From contig NZ_JAJFCK010000009.1 in NCBI RefSeq assembly GCF_020709055.1, positions 1 through 64,000 of the forward strand: a DNA stretch of 64,000 bases, in the 5' to 3' direction. Below the pieces are notes generated by a model. The model worked only from the letters and a program-made list of their open reading frames with translations. It was not told the origin of the DNA and ran no database searches. Made by a program: the position numbers and the translations under genes. Source of the DNA: Ruminococcus callidus (lineage in GTDB: Bacteria; Bacillota; Clostridia; Oscillospirales; Ruminococcaceae). How positions within the stretch are numbered: position 1 is the stretch's first letter; each line of letters starts with the position of its first letter. Below are positions 46,154 to 55,205 of this stretch, piece after piece.

Positions 46154-48631
46154 ATGGCAGATCAGAAATTTACGCTGGAGGAAATTCTCAGCGAATATAC
46201 GCCGGACGGCAAGCGTTCCGGCATTCAGAAAGCGGACGACAGACCACTGGCACACGGCAAGCTGGAAACGGAAAAGCTGCTGAATGCGGCGACCTCCGAT
46301 CGGCCGATGCCCGGCGGCAGCGGCGGTTACCGCCATGTGGCAGAGCAGCCGCCTCAGCCGGAGGAGGAACTGGTGGACATCAAGTCCACCATCTCCCACA
46401 TCAAGGCGGCGCAGAGCGCACAGCGTGCGCAGGAGGCTGCGGCATCGCCGGTGATGCGGGAACGGTTTCCCACTCAGAGTTTACAGCGGGAGCAGGTTTC
46501 CTTTGTGAACGCCGGCAATGCAAGAGCGGCTGGCAATACTTATGCCGACGACGGCATCTCCGCCTATGACGGCGCTGTCAAGGTGGAGGAGGATGTTTCG
46601 GAGAGCAAGAACCGGCATCGTCCGAACATCCGGCAGATGGCGGATTCCACACGTGCCAGAGAGAAAAAACAGAAGAAGCGCCGGAGAAAAAAGGGCGCAG
46701 ATGCCTCCTATGCCAAGGAGTCCATGACCGGTGTTTTCCAGCGGCCGGATTCTGCTGCCGGAGCATCCGAACCGACCTCTCATCACAACTGGGAGGAGGA
46801 AGAGGACTTCTACTATCAGGCACAGAAGGAGTCCAGCCGTTCCGGCAGTGCGCCACGGCGGATTCGTACCCGCATGGCAGCCGAGGAGACCACTCAAACC
46901 ACACCGGACGACATGACACAGGTGCGCAGCACCCTGCTGAAGCTGCGGAATGTGGTGCTGCTCCGCTGTCTGGCGCTGCTGCTGCTGACGGTCTTCGGCG
47001 GACTGCTGGCGTTTGGCGAAAATGCCGCAGGCGGTATCCTCACCCTTGTTTCCAGTCACCTCAGCCTGCGCAGCTATGCCATTTTGCAGCTGGCAATGGG
47101 TGTTGCCGGCGGTGCGATTGCTTTTCCTACGGTGCGGAGCGGACTGTGGAATCTTCTGCGTCTGCACGCTAACAGCGACAGCATGGCAGTGCTTCCTCTG
47201 CTTCCGGCGATTGCCGGCGCAGTGCTGGCGGTGATCTCGCCGCAGGTGCTGGAAAATGAAACGATCCATCTTTTCCTGCCCTGTGCCCTGCTGGCGCTGT
47301 TCTGCAACGCCGTGGGACGGGTTCTGGTGGTGCGCCGTGCTATGCGCAGCTGTAATGTGATGACCCGTCTGGAGCAGAAGCGTGTGCTCTCTTATATTTC
47401 CCAGGAGGAGACGGCGGACCTGTTGACACGGGGACTCATCAGCGATTATCCGGTGGTCACCTCTGTGCGCAGGGTGGATTCGCTCTGTGATTTTTTGCGG
47501 TATACGTATTCCAACGATTTGACCGACATTCTCTGCCGTCCTATGACGGCGCTCTACTCCGGCGGTTCGCTGGTGGTCGCCGTGGGAATCTCGCTGATTC
47601 GCATGGGCGTTTCGTTTAACATGCTGTGGTTCAGCTTTTTCCTCTCTCTGCTGACGGCGCTGCTGACGGCGGGATGCTGTGTGGGCAGTGCGCTGGTGGT
47701 CAATCTTCCGCTGGAGCGGGAATCGAAAAAGGCAGCAGCCAGCAATAGTGTGATGCTGGGCTATCAGAGCGTGGACGATTTCTACGACACCAACGCCCTG
47801 CTGGCAGAGGCGAGTGATCTGTTCCCCAAGGGATCGATTCGGATTCAGGGGCTGAAAGTGTTCTCCGGCGCCAAGGTGGACAACGTACTGCTGGATGCAG
47901 CCAGTCTGGTCTACCGTGCCGGCAGCATCCTGAAGTTTGCCTTTGCGGAGATGATTCCGGAGCGGGAACAGCTGCATCAGGTGGACGACTTTGTCTATGA
48001 GGACGGTCTGGGGCTGTGCGGATGGATCGCCAACCGGCGTGTACTGTTCGGCGGCAGAGAGATGATGGCGGAGCACAAGGTAGAGGGACTTCCCACCAAG
48101 ACACGGGAGGCGGAGCTGGCGGAGGGCAGCGGTGATGTGCTGTATCTCTCCATCAGCGGTGTGCTCTCAGCGATGTTCTGCGTGCAGATCACGGCGGATC
48201 CCGTTGTGAAAAAACAGATGCAGGCGCTGAAACAGGAGAACATTGCACTGGTAATTCGCAGCATGGACAGCTCAGTTTCCCTGCGGCGGCTCTCGGCACT
48301 TTTCCAGTTTCCGGAGCACCTGATGAAGATTCTGCCCGCCTCTATGCACAATCTGTTCCAGCGGGAGACCGCTGACCTGGGCTGTGTCAGCGCTTCGATG
48401 GTGCTGGGAGATTCCGGCTTTGGCGCAGCACGCCTGTTGGTTGGTTCCCGTAAAGTACGGCGCAGTGCGGTGACCGGCATGATCTTACAGGTTGTGGCAT
48501 CGCTGCTGGGCCTGTCTCTGGCACTGATTCACGTGTTCACCGGCGCATACAGCGAGATCAACGCACAGTTTTTCTTCCTCTATCATTTGATTTTAACAGC
48601 AATTACGGCGCTTGCAGTGCGCATTCGATAA
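46154..48631 (+). CDS. large membrane protein resembling a catalytically dead P-type ATPase
   Basis: The protein is about 825 aa from the ATG at 46154 (AAGGAG ahead). Residues 1-260 are cytoplasmic, low-complexity and charged, with a KKQKKRRRKKG cluster. Six hydrophobic segments follow in pairs (about 266-288, 305-327, 342-362, 370-397, 475-495, 500-520), then a soluble region and two final helices (about 750-825), the order seen in P-type ATPases. The soluble part looks like a P/N domain: F557-P-K-G-S-I-R-I-Q-G sits where FDKTGTLTEG is expected, and NRRVLFGGREMMAEH resembles the nucleotide-domain motif of P1B pumps. The phosphorylated aspartate is proline, and the TGD and GDGxNDxPAL motifs are missing. 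I infer a pseudoenzyme. It lies between rlmB and an LCP gene. Confidence 0.6.
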   Translation: MADQKFTLEEILSEYTPDGKRSGIQKADDRPLAHGKLETEKLLNAATSDRPMPGGSGGYRHVAEQPPQPEEELVDIKSTISHIKAAQSAQRAQEAAASPVMRERFPTQSLQREQVSFVNAGNARAAGNTYADDGISAYDGAVKVEEDVSESKNRHRPNIRQMADSTRAREKKQKKRRRKKGADASYAKESMTGVFQRPDSAAGASEPTSHHNWEEEEDFYYQAQKESSRSGSAPRRIRTRMAAEETTQTTPDDMTQVRSTLLKLRNVVLLRCLALLLLTVFGGLLAFGENAAGGILTLVSSHLSLRSYAILQLAMGVAGGAIAFPTVRSGLWNLLRLHANSDSMAVLPLLPAIAGAVLAVISPQVLENETIHLFLPCALLALFCNAVGRVLVVRRAMRSCNVMTRLEQKRVLSYISQEETADLLTRGLISDYPVVTSVRRVDSLCDFLRYTYSNDLTDILCRPMTALYSGGSLVVAVGISLIRMGVSFNMLWFSFFLSLLTALLTAGCCVGSALVVNLPLERESKKAAASNSVMLGYQSVDDFYDTNALLAEASDLFPKGSIRIQGLKVFSGAKVDNVLLDAASLVYRAGSILKFAFAEMIPEREQLHQVDDFVYEDGLGLCGWIANRRVLFGGREMMAEHKVEGLPTKTREAELAEGSGDVLYLSISGVLSAMFCVQITADPVVKKQMQALKQENIALVIRSMDSSVSLRRLSALFQFPEHLMKILPASMHNLFQRETADLGCVSASMVLGDSGFGAARLLVGSRKVRRSAVTGMILQVVASLLGLSLALIHVFTGAYSEINAQFFFLYHLILTAITALAVRIR

Positions 48632-48657
48632 GAAGCGAAACCGGAAAGGAGTCCGAT

Positions 48658-50256
48658 ATGGAAAAATCTCATAGAAACGGCGGAAATACGGACGGCGAGG
48701 AAACCATGTTCTTCCACGCAGCCGCTACCGGAAAATCCACCGATCAATACGACACCAAACAGATCGACGCCGGACAGGTGCAGCGGCAGGCAGCGCAGAA
48801 TCCATATGTGCAGGGCGGTTATGCACCGGACAGTTACGGACAGACAGGCTATGCCCAGGATGGGTATAGTCAGAGCGGTTACAATCAGAACGGTTATGCC
48901 CGGGACGGATACGGACAGGCAGGCTATGGACAGGAGGGCTACGCCCAGGGCGGTTATGGTCAGGCAGGTTACGAATCGGGCGGCTATGCGCAGGACGGAT
49001 ACAATCAGGGGTATCCGCAGGGCGGTTACGGACAAGCCGGATATTCCCAAGGCGGCTACGGTCAGAGCGGATATGTCCCCCAAGGCGGTTATTCGCAGGG
49101 CAGCAGCGCCCCCAGACAGCCGCAGCAGCGTCCCGCCGCACCGCAGCGGAGTAGTTCGCCGCAGCAGAGAAGCCGTGTGCCTCAACAGCAGCACGCCTCC
49201 CGTCCGGCGCAGCCGGCGAGAGCACAGTCTGCACGAAAGAGTGCGCCTGCACGGAGCAGCGCACCGGTATCCTCCGGCAGTTCCTCCCGCCGGAAGCGGC
49301 GGCGGAATCACTCCTTTCTGGGACGGCTTGTCAAGACCATTCTGATTCTCGTCATCGTGGTGTTCCTGCTGTATTCCGCCATCGCCATGGTGGGTATTTT
49401 GCAGATGAACCGTGTGGCAGCCGGAGAGCGCAGTGTGACCAGCGGCAGCATGGAGGAGTCCTATGTGAAAAACGTGCTGGTCATCGGCACGGACACCCGT
49501 GACCCCTCCGAGGAGCAGGGGCGGTCGGACTCCATGATTCTGGTTTCCATGAATTCCCGCACCAAGGAGATCACCATGACTTCATTTATGCGGGATGTGT
49601 ATGTAGAGATTCCCAACAATGGCTACGGCAAGCTGAATGCCGCCTATTCCTACGGCGGGCCGGAGCTGCTGATGGACACGCTGGAGGAGAACTATGACAT
49701 CAGCATTGATGACTATGTGATGATTACATTCGCTGCCTGCGCCAAAATGATCGATGCCGTGGGCGGTGTGAAGCTGGAGCTGTCCGATGACGAGGCACAG
49801 GCAGTCAACGAAATTCTCATCAGCGAGGTCAATGAGATCATGGGCGACGACCGGGAGGACGATCTCCTCAGCAGCGGCGGAACGCTGACGCTGGACGGGA
49901 AGCAGGCGCTTTCCTACAGCCGTATCCGCTACGTAGGCAATGCCGACTTTGAGCGCACCGAGCGCCAGCGCATGGTCATGCAGCAGGTGATGCAGAAAGC
50001 CACTAAGAATCCGTTTCGGCTGGCATCCATCTGTATGTCTGCGCTGCCGGAGATGACCACCAATCTCTCCGCTGGCGAGCTGTACGGCTATGCCGTGACA
50101 ACGCCGCTGAAGCTCGCCACCAGCGACCTGAAGCAGCAGCGCATTCCGGAGGACGGGACGTTCAGCGGTGTGAACATCGATGGTGAGGACGTGCTGCAAA
50201 TCGACTTTGATGCGGCAAAGCAGGAGCTGAAAGACACCGTGTTTGCCTCAGAGTAA
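48658..50256 (+). CDS. LytR-CpsA-Psr family protein with long GY/Q-rich cytoplasmic tail
   Basis: The protein is 532 aa. LCP enzymes attach wall teichoic acids or other glycopolymers from lipid carriers to peptidoglycan. The LCP domain (about 272-455) has VLVIGTDTRD, the catalytic-arginine region SFMRDVYVEIP, KLNAAYSYGG and YSRIRYVGNADFERTERQR. One transmembrane helix (about 226-246) precedes it. The N-terminus is unusual: residues 53-148 contain 18 GY dipeptides, mostly five residues apart and separated by Q/A/D/S/G, then a Q/P/S/R-rich basic stretch to 220. LCP proteins normally have short cytoplasmic tails. AAAGGAG precedes the ATG. Confidence 0.9.
   Translation: MEKSHRNGGNTDGEETMFFHAAATGKSTDQYDTKQIDAGQVQRQAAQNPYVQGGYAPDSYGQTGYAQDGYSQSGYNQNGYARDGYGQAGYGQEGYAQGGYGQAGYESGGYAQDGYNQGYPQGGYGQAGYSQGGYGQSGYVPQGGYSQGSSAPRQPQQRPAAPQRSSSPQQRSRVPQQQHASRPAQPARAQSARKSAPARSSAPVSSGSSSRRKRRRNHSFLGRLVKTILILVIVVFLLYSAIAMVGILQMNRVAAGERSVTSGSMEESYVKNVLVIGTDTRDPSEEQGRSDSMILVSMNSRTKEITMTSFMRDVYVEIPNNGYGKLNAAYSYGGPELLMDTLEENYDISIDDYVMITFAACAKMIDAVGGVKLELSDDEAQAVNEILISEVNEIMGDDREDDLLSSGGTLTLDGKQALSYSRIRYVGNADFERTERQRMVMQQVMQKATKNPFRLASICMSALPEMTTNLSAGELYGYAVTTPLKLATSDLKQQRIPEDGTFSGVNIDGEDVLQIDFDAAKQELKDTVFASE
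48814..49101 (+). repeat. imperfect 15-base tandem repeat coding GYxQx units
   Basis: The DNA behind the GY/Q-rich tail is an imperfect array of about 15-base units (GGx-TAT/TAC-xxx-CAG-xxx). Third-position changes (TAT/TAC, GGC/GGT/GGA) show that the units have diverged while the amino-acid pattern was kept. Copy number could vary between strains by slippage. Confidence 0.75.
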
Positions 50257-50282
50257 ATTATCGAAAAATCACAATATTTCCC

Positions 50283-50318
50283 AAAACAGGCAGCGGAAAC
50301 GCTGCCTGTTTTCTGTTT
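50283..50318 (+). terminator. intrinsic terminator of LCP gene
   Basis: A perfect stem (50283-50295 with 50300-50312) has a GAAA tetraloop, and TTTTCTGTTT follows. Flanking A and T runs extend the stem. Confidence 0.95.
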
Positions 50319-50341
50319 CGGCGAATTTTTCTCAAAAAGGC

Positions 50342-50370
50342 TTGCAATTTTGGTGAATCTCTTGTATAAT
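50342..50370 (+). promoter_or_regulatory. promoter of TPR-protein gene
   Basis: TTGCAA (50342-50347) and TATAAT (50365-50370) are 17 bases apart, 55 bases ahead of the start codon. Confidence 0.85.
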
Positions 50371-50425
50371 AGAAACAATAGACGAGTGCGGCATGGTGCC
50401 GCAGGGAAAAAGGAGCTTTCAATTT

Positions 50426-51463
50426 ATGACGGTAAAAGAAATTATGGAACAGATCCGGGAGGGTCTGACTGGGGAATACAATGTCGATATGGTATATCTG
50501 GAATCGCAGGCGGACAAGTACCGCAGCACCAAGGACGGCAAGGAGATCGAGAGTGCCATTGCTGATCTGGCGTATGAGATTCTGCCGGAGGACAAGCGTG
50601 CCCTGCTGGATAAGATGATGTATATCGACGGCAAGCGCATCGACGTGATGTTCCACGAAGCGGAGCAGCTGCTGGAGGAGAAGAAGGTGGAGGAGTCCTT
50701 CCGCCTGACCGAGGCAATCTACACCAAGATTCGCATGAACTACCGGGAGACGGAGAACGAGATGTATCTGAGCCTGCGCAATCCGCTGGAACATCAGCTG
50801 TATCTGTATTTCTACCAGCCCTCCAAGAAGCTGGTGCGCCCGTGGTTCGATCTGTCCCGTATGGTGCTGCTCCACGGCTACAATCTCATTGAACTGCGCC
50901 GTCCGGAGGAGGCTGTGCGTGTCATCAATGACGCAATCCGCTTCAACCCCATGAATGTGGACGCTTACTTTGAACTGGCAGAGTGCTACAAGGTGCTGAA
51001 CGAGCCGGATCAGCTGCTGTCGGTCACCAAGGAGGCGCTGGAAATCGCCGTGACACCCCGGCAGATCTCCCACTGTTACTGCAATCTGGGCTTCTACTGC
51101 GTGGAAGTCAAAGACTATGACCGTGCGGTTTGCTTCTATTATGAGAGCCTGATCTATGCAGAGCATCCGTTTGTGCCGGGCGAACTGCACCACATTTACA
51201 CCATCACCAAGAAGAAGATCACACCGCCCACACGGGAGCAGGTGGAAGAGGCGTTTGAGCACTACAACATGAAGCCGGGCGCAAATCCGGATGTGGTCGG
51301 CGTCATTACAGCGCTGGCAAAGGAGGCCATTGAGAAGAAAGAACTGTCGGCAACACGGTTCTATCTGCACATGCAGCATGGTCTGACCAATGACCCGCAC
51401 ATCAAGGAACTGATGGATCACTACGACGAGATGGCAGCCCATCGGGATGCCGGCGTGCTCTAA
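50426..51463 (+). CDS. TPR-repeat protein of unknown function
   Basis: The protein is about 345 aa from the ATG at 50426 (AAAAAGGAG ahead). It is soluble and helical. TPR-like units are visible around residues 80-115 (EAEQLLEEKKVEESFRLTEA), 150-190 (GYNLIELRRPEEAVRVINDA, then FNPMNVDAYFELAECYKVL) and 215-245. It has no signal peptide or catalytic motif. It is monocistronic, between its own promoter and a convergent terminator. A scaffold or adaptor role is the usual inference for TPR proteins, with the partner unknown. Confidence 0.75.
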   Translation: MTVKEIMEQIREGLTGEYNVDMVYLESQADKYRSTKDGKEIESAIADLAYEILPEDKRALLDKMMYIDGKRIDVMFHEAEQLLEEKKVEESFRLTEAIYTKIRMNYRETENEMYLSLRNPLEHQLYLYFYQPSKKLVRPWFDLSRMVLLHGYNLIELRRPEEAVRVINDAIRFNPMNVDAYFELAECYKVLNEPDQLLSVTKEALEIAVTPRQISHCYCNLGFYCVEVKDYDRAVCFYYESLIYAEHPFVPGELHHIYTITKKKITPPTREQVEEAFEHYNMKPGANPDVVGVITALAKEAIEKKELSATRFYLHMQHGLTNDPHIKELMDHYDEMAAHRDAGVL

Positions 51464-51485
51464 AAAGTACCTAAAATCATCAAAA

Positions 51486-51526
51486 AACGGACGGGAGCCA
51501 ATGGCTCTCGTCCGTTGCATTTTTTA
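51486..51526. terminator. bidirectional terminator between TPR gene and lepA
   Basis: A 14-bp stem with one G-U pair (51486-51499 with 51503-51516) is flanked by an A-run on the left and GCATTTTTTA on the right, fitting termination in both directions between convergent genes. Confidence 0.9.
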
Positions 51527-51539
51527 TAGGGAAAAGCGA

Positions 51540-53348
51540 TCAGTTGTCGCTGTCCAGTTTGAGGACGCTCATGAATGCCTCCTGCGGCACCTCGACAGAG
51601 CCCAGCTGGCGCATGCGCTTTTTGCCCTCTTTCTGCTTCTCCAGCAGCTTTTTCTTTCGGGTGATGTCGCCGCCGTAGCACTTGGCGAGGACATCCTTCC
51701 GCATTGCCTTGATGGTTTCACGGGCGATGATCTTTCCGCCGATGGCAGCCTGTACCGGCACTTCAAACAGCTGGCGCGGAATGTTTTCTTTCAGCTTCTC
51801 CACGATCTTTCTGCCGCGTTCGTATGCCTTGTCGGCGTGGATGATGAAGGACAAAGCGTCCACGATCTCGCCGTTGAGGAGAACGTCCAGCTTGACCAGC
51901 TTGGAGGGCATGTACTCGCTGAGGACATAGTCGAAAGAGGCATAGCCGCGGGTGCGGGATTTCAGCACGTCAAAGAAGTCGTAGACGATCTCGTTCAGCG
52001 GCAGGGTGTAGTGCAGGGAGACACGGGTGTCGTCGATGTACTGCATGTTCTCAAAGATACCGCGGCGGTTCTGGCAAAGCTCCATGACATTGCCCACAAA
52101 GTCGGAGGGTGTCAGGATCTCTGCCTTTACCATAGGCTCTTCGGCACACTGGATCAGTGCCGGATCCGGATAGTTGGTGGGGTTGTCGATGAACTGCACC
52201 TCGCCGTTGGTCATGGTGACACGGTAGATAACGGAGGGTGCTGTGGTGATCAGATCCAGATTGTACTCCCGTTCCAGACGCTCCTGAATGATCTCCATGT
52301 GCAGCAGTCCCAGGAAACCGCAGCGGAATCCAAAGCCCAGTGCAATGGAGGTCTCCGGTTCGAAAGAAAGGGAGGCATCGTTGAGCTGGAGCTTTTCCAG
52401 CGCCTCCCGCAGATCGCCGTAGCGTGCGCCGTCCACGGGGTAGATGCCGGAGAATACCATGGGGTTGACCTTGCGGTATCCGGCAAGGGGCTCTGCGCAG
52501 GGACGGTCGGCGTGGGTGACGGTGTCGCCGACCTGTGTGTCGCCGATGCTCTTGATGGAGGCGGAGAGATAGCCGACTTCGCCGGCGCAAAGCTGTCCGT
52601 CATTGATCAGTGTGTTGGTGGTCATATAGCCGGCTTCCACAACGGTGAATTCTGCGCCGGTTGCCATGAGCTTGATGACGTCGCCCACCTTGACCGTGCC
52701 CTGCTTGATGCGGACATAGATGACAACGCCTTTGTATGCGTCATAGTAGCTGTCGAAGATCAGCGCCTGTAAGGGGGCATCCGGATCCCCCTTGGGAGCG
52801 GGGATGTCGGTGACGATCCGCTCCATGACAGCTTCGATGTTGATGCCGGCCTTGGCGGAGATACGGGGCGCATCCTCTGCCGGAATGCCGATGACGTTTT
52901 CGATCTCCTCACAAACCCGATCCGGATCGGCAGCGGGGAGGTCGATCTTGTTGACTACCGGAACTACCTCCAGATCATGTTCGATGGCGAGGTAGGTGTT
53001 TGCCAGCGTCTGCGCCTCGATGCCCTGAGAGGCATCGACAACCAGAATAGCACCCTCACAGGCGGCAAGGCTTCGGGAAACCTCATAGTTAAAGTCCACG
53101 TGGCCGGGGGTGTCGATCAGGTTAAAGACGTAGGTCTCGCCGTCTTTGGCACGGTAGCGCAGGCGAACCGCACGTGCCTTGATGGTGATGCCACGTTCCC
53201 GTTCGATGTCCATGTTGTCCAGAATCTGGTCCTCCATGTCACGTTTTGCCACCGTGTAGGTCTGTTCCAGAATGCGGTCAGCAAGGGTGGATTTTCCGTG
53301 GTCGATGTGTGCGATAATACAAAAATTGCGGATATGATCCATTTTCAT
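51540..53348 (-). CDS. lepA: elongation factor 4 (LepA)
   Basis: The protein is 602 aa, the standard length. This ribosome-binding GTPase affects translocation and 30S biogenesis. It has P-loop [35 protein letters not shown], and the LepA-specific C-terminal domain ending [19 protein letters not shown]. The start at 53348 has AGAGGAAGAG upstream. It follows a YcxB-like gene in the same direction by 21 bases. In Bacillus lepA precedes hemW; here they are divergent and separated. Confidence 0.97.
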   Translation of the reverse strand: MKMDHIRNFCIIAHIDHGKSTLADRILEQTYTVAKRDMEDQILDNMDIERERGITIKARAVRLRYRAKDGETYVFNLIDTPGHVDFNYEVSRSLAACEGAILVVDASQGIEAQTLANTYLAIEHDLEVVPVVNKIDLPAADPDRVCEEIENVIGIPAEDAPRISAKAGINIEAVMERIVTDIPAPKGDPDAPLQALIFDSYYDAYKGVVIYVRIKQGTVKVGDVIKLMATGAEFTVVEAGYMTTNTLINDGQLCAGEVGYLSASIKSIGDTQVGDTVTHADRPCAEPLAGYRKVNPMVFSGIYPVDGARYGDLREALEKLQLNDASLSFEPETSIALGFGFRCGFLGLLHMEIIQERLEREYNLDLITTAPSVIYRVTMTNGEVQFIDNPTNYPDPALIQCAEEPMVKAEILTPSDFVGNVMELCQNRRGIFENMQYIDDTRVSLHYTLPLNEIVYDFFDVLKSRTRGYASFDYVLSEYMPSKLVKLDVLLNGEIVDALSFIIHADKAYERGRKIVEKLKENIPRQLFEVPVQAAIGGKIIARETIKAMRKDVLAKCYGGDITRKKKLLEKQKEGKKRMRQLGSVEVPQEAFMSVLKLDSDN

Positions 53349-53369
53349 GCAGTTCTCTTCCTCTCAAAG

Positions 53370-53903
53370 TTATCCTTCGTTGATTTTTCGGCGCAGAAAC
53401 GCCAGACAGTCTGCGGCGCTTCCACGGGTAAAGCTGGCCTTGTCTACCAGCATGGTGAAGCCGCGTTTTTCAAAGCGCAGGACGATCCAATGGGTGTTGC
53501 TCCGCACCCAGGTGAGTTCCTGATATTGCAGGCGGTATTTCTCCAGCGAGGAGGTCGTCATCATGCGGATCTCCTCCGGCAGGAACGTGTACTGATTGAC
53601 TGCCTGCAGATCGATCTTTTGTCGGGTACGGCTGAATTTTTCCCGAATCTGCCGGGCGGGAACCGTCCAGAGAAAGAGTCCGGCGATGAGCAGCAGGGCA
53701 AACAGGATGTCGATGGGCTTTAGCTGAAACGGCGTTCCGGTGGTGATTCGCATGATGAGAAAAAAGAGGAGCCGTTCCGCAAGGGGAAGCATCAGCACAG
53801 CGCTGAGAATGCGGTACACCAGAAATTGCTTTCGGCGTGTCATGCGGAGCACGGTCAGATAGCCCTCTTCGGTCAGCCGGGTGGTATTTTCAAAATATTC
53901 CAT
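53370..53903 (-). CDS. YcxB-like membrane protein
   Basis: The protein is 177 aa. It has two transmembrane helices (about 28-52 and 64-82) and a C-terminal cytoplasmic region with YQELTWVRSNTHWIVL...GFTMLVDKASF, the pattern of YcxB-like domains. The function of the family is unknown. It has its own promoter and is probably cotranscribed with lepA. Confidence 0.72.
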   Translation of the reverse strand: MEYFENTTRLTEEGYLTVLRMTRRKQFLVYRILSAVLMLPLAERLLFFLIMRITTGTPFQLKPIDILFALLLIAGLFLWTVPARQIREKFSRTRQKIDLQAVNQYTFLPEEIRMMTTSSLEKYRLQYQELTWVRSNTHWIVLRFEKRGFTMLVDKASFTRGSAADCLAFLRRKINEG

Positions 53904-53970
53904 GGACGCACCTCACAGGTCTTGAAAAACGCCGAACAGGCTTTGTGCGGTGTTTTCTTGAATACCTTAT

Positions 53971-53999
53971 ATTATACCAAAAAAAGCGCTGCTTGTAAA
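53971..53999 (-). promoter_or_regulatory. promoter of YcxB-like/lepA unit (minus strand)
   Basis: Read on the minus strand, TTTACA (53999-53994) and TATAAT (53976-53971) are 17 bases apart. Confidence 0.8.
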
Positions 54000-54029
54000 G
54001 TCTGGATTTTTTGAAATTTGCTGCACCGC

Positions 54030-54058
54030 TTGACAAACTCCAGGGAATCGGATACTAT
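54030..54058 (+). promoter_or_regulatory. promoter of AT-rich two-gene cassette
   Basis: TTGACA (54030-54035) and TACTAT (54053-54058) are 17 bases apart. The cassette therefore carries its own transcription start, divergent from the promoter at 53971-53999. Confidence 0.75.
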
Positions 54059-54110
54059 GAATATGAGATAAATCCGATATCCGTGCAAATATTGAAAGGT
54101 GTTGCTTAAC

Positions 54111-54560
54111 ATGCTAAAAATTTATAGAACATGCGATGAAGTGCCAAAGGGGATTAGAATCGTGAGAGATAATGACACGTACTTCAATTATCATACCGTA
54201 TTACAAAATAATGCATTCACAAGAGAAATACTGTATACCATTGATAAAGCGCAATATGTATCAGAATTCACAGTACTGGGCAGAACTAAGGCGCTTGGAA
54301 GCTTGAGTAAGCAGGTACTTAGCACGGGAACAAAGACGATACTAAACATATTAAACAACCCAGATGATTGTTTTGATGTAAGCGGATGCGGGGATAATGC
54401 ACTTCAATTCCTGCCAAGAGTGACAGATGGACATGTCATATGGGATATGCCATGCCTGGCCTATTGCGGAGCGCCGGACTGTCATATAGAATACAAAGGA
54501 AAAGCATACCGAAACTTCTATGAGTTTTTATGTGCGGTAGAAAAGGAAGAGAGGGGGTAA
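54111..54560 (+). CDS. DUF4869-like protein, first gene of AT-rich cassette
   Basis: The protein is about 149 aa from the ATG at 54111; AAAGGTG lies 9-15 bases ahead, and in-frame GTG/TTG codons just upstream are alternatives. The opening MLKIYRTCDEVPKG, the middle ALGSLSKQVLSTGTKTIL and the FDVSGCGDNALQFL block resemble DUF4869 proteins of Clostridia, whose function is unknown. No signal peptide or membrane helix is seen. Base composition is far lower in GC than its surroundings (17 of 60 bases in 54181-54240), which suggests horizontal transfer. The P-loop gene follows after 8 bases. Confidence 0.65.
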   Translation: MLKIYRTCDEVPKGIRIVRDNDTYFNYHTVLQNNAFTREILYTIDKAQYVSEFTVLGRTKALGSLSKQVLSTGTKTILNILNNPDDCFDVSGCGDNALQFLPRVTDGHVIWDMPCLAYCGAPDCHIEYKGKAYRNFYEFLCAVEKEERG

Positions 54561-54568
54561 GACAAAAT

Positions 54569-54991
54569 ATGATTCAATTCACCAAAGAATACAGCGGAAT
54601 TGTTTTCGACATTGATATACAGGATCGAATCAGTTTATTTACCGGATATTCTGGGACAGGGAAGACATTCGCATTTGGTGCGATACAGGAATACTTCGTC
54701 TCAAATAACATTCGTACCATATATTTTGATGACAGACAAATGGATTACACGGCAGATCAGTTAATCAGCTTGTGCGATAACAAAGAAGTCATTCTTCTGG
54801 ACAATGCTGATTTGTATTTAACACAAAATTTGTTGGACTATCTCATAGACAGTAATAAAATCCTGCTGTGCAGCACAAAGAAGCCTTATCAATACAGATT
54901 CGGAGTTTTTGGAAAATATGAGGTGAAATATGAAAATAATAGAGTAGCAGTAAGGCGCATGAACAGTTGGAACCGGGGGCCGCAATTGTGA
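54569..54991 (+). CDS. small P-loop ATPase, second gene of AT-rich cassette
   Basis: The protein is about 140 aa from the ATG at 54569 with GAGGGGG ahead. Walker A is G26-Y-S-G-T-G-K-T33. A Walker B-like VILLDNAD (about 74-81) and a sensor-like LLCSTKKP (99-106) follow. The order is that of a minimal ASCE/AAA-type NTPase, but it lacks the lid and any C-terminal domain. It begins MIQFTKEYSGIVFDI, so the P-loop follows short N-terminal beta strands. Like the upstream gene it is AT-rich. I cannot name a family; defence, toxin-antitoxin or mobile-element accessory roles are possible. Confidence 0.65.
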   Translation: MIQFTKEYSGIVFDIDIQDRISLFTGYSGTGKTFAFGAIQEYFVSNNIRTIYFDDRQMDYTADQLISLCDNKEVILLDNADLYLTQNLLDYLIDSNKILLCSTKKPYQYRFGVFGKYEVKYENNRVAVRRMNSWNRGPQL

Positions 54992-55045
54992 ACGCTCGGA
55001 AATCCGCAGATATTTCTTGTGAAGACAGGCTCTAAACAGGGAGGA

Positions 55046-55075
55046 ACGGACAGCTCGCTTTTGTCCGTAGCTGAC
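55046..55075 (+). other. hairpin after AT-rich cassette
   Basis: ACGGACA (55046-55052) can pair with TGTCCGT (55062-55068). An alternative pairing, TCGCTT near 55055 with AAGCGA near 55075, competes with it. No T-run follows, so it is only a weak terminator candidate. Confidence 0.35.
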
Positions 55076-55122
55076 AAGCGAATCAGCGCACCGGATATGC
55101 ATTTGCCGTTTCTCCCAAAATC

Positions 55123-55151
55123 TTGACAATTTTTCGGAAATTCGGTATAAT
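55123..55151 (+). promoter_or_regulatory. promoter of zinc-ribbon/hemW unit
   Basis: TTGACA (55123-55128) and TATAAT (55146-55151) are 17 bases apart. Confidence 0.92.
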
Positions 55152-55205
55152 GGAAGACAAATTGCAACGTGCACACCCAGTGCACCGGGAAAGGAACCGA
55201 CTTTC

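Noticed and set aside
48814..49101. Tandem repeat resembling a CRISPR or satellite array
   Set aside because: The units are about 15 bases, contiguous without spacers, and in frame with a good protein-coding gene.
54992..55205. Attachment site or transposon end flanking the AT-rich cassette
   Set aside because: I found no integrase, direct repeat or inverted end repeat matching the other flank near 54000.
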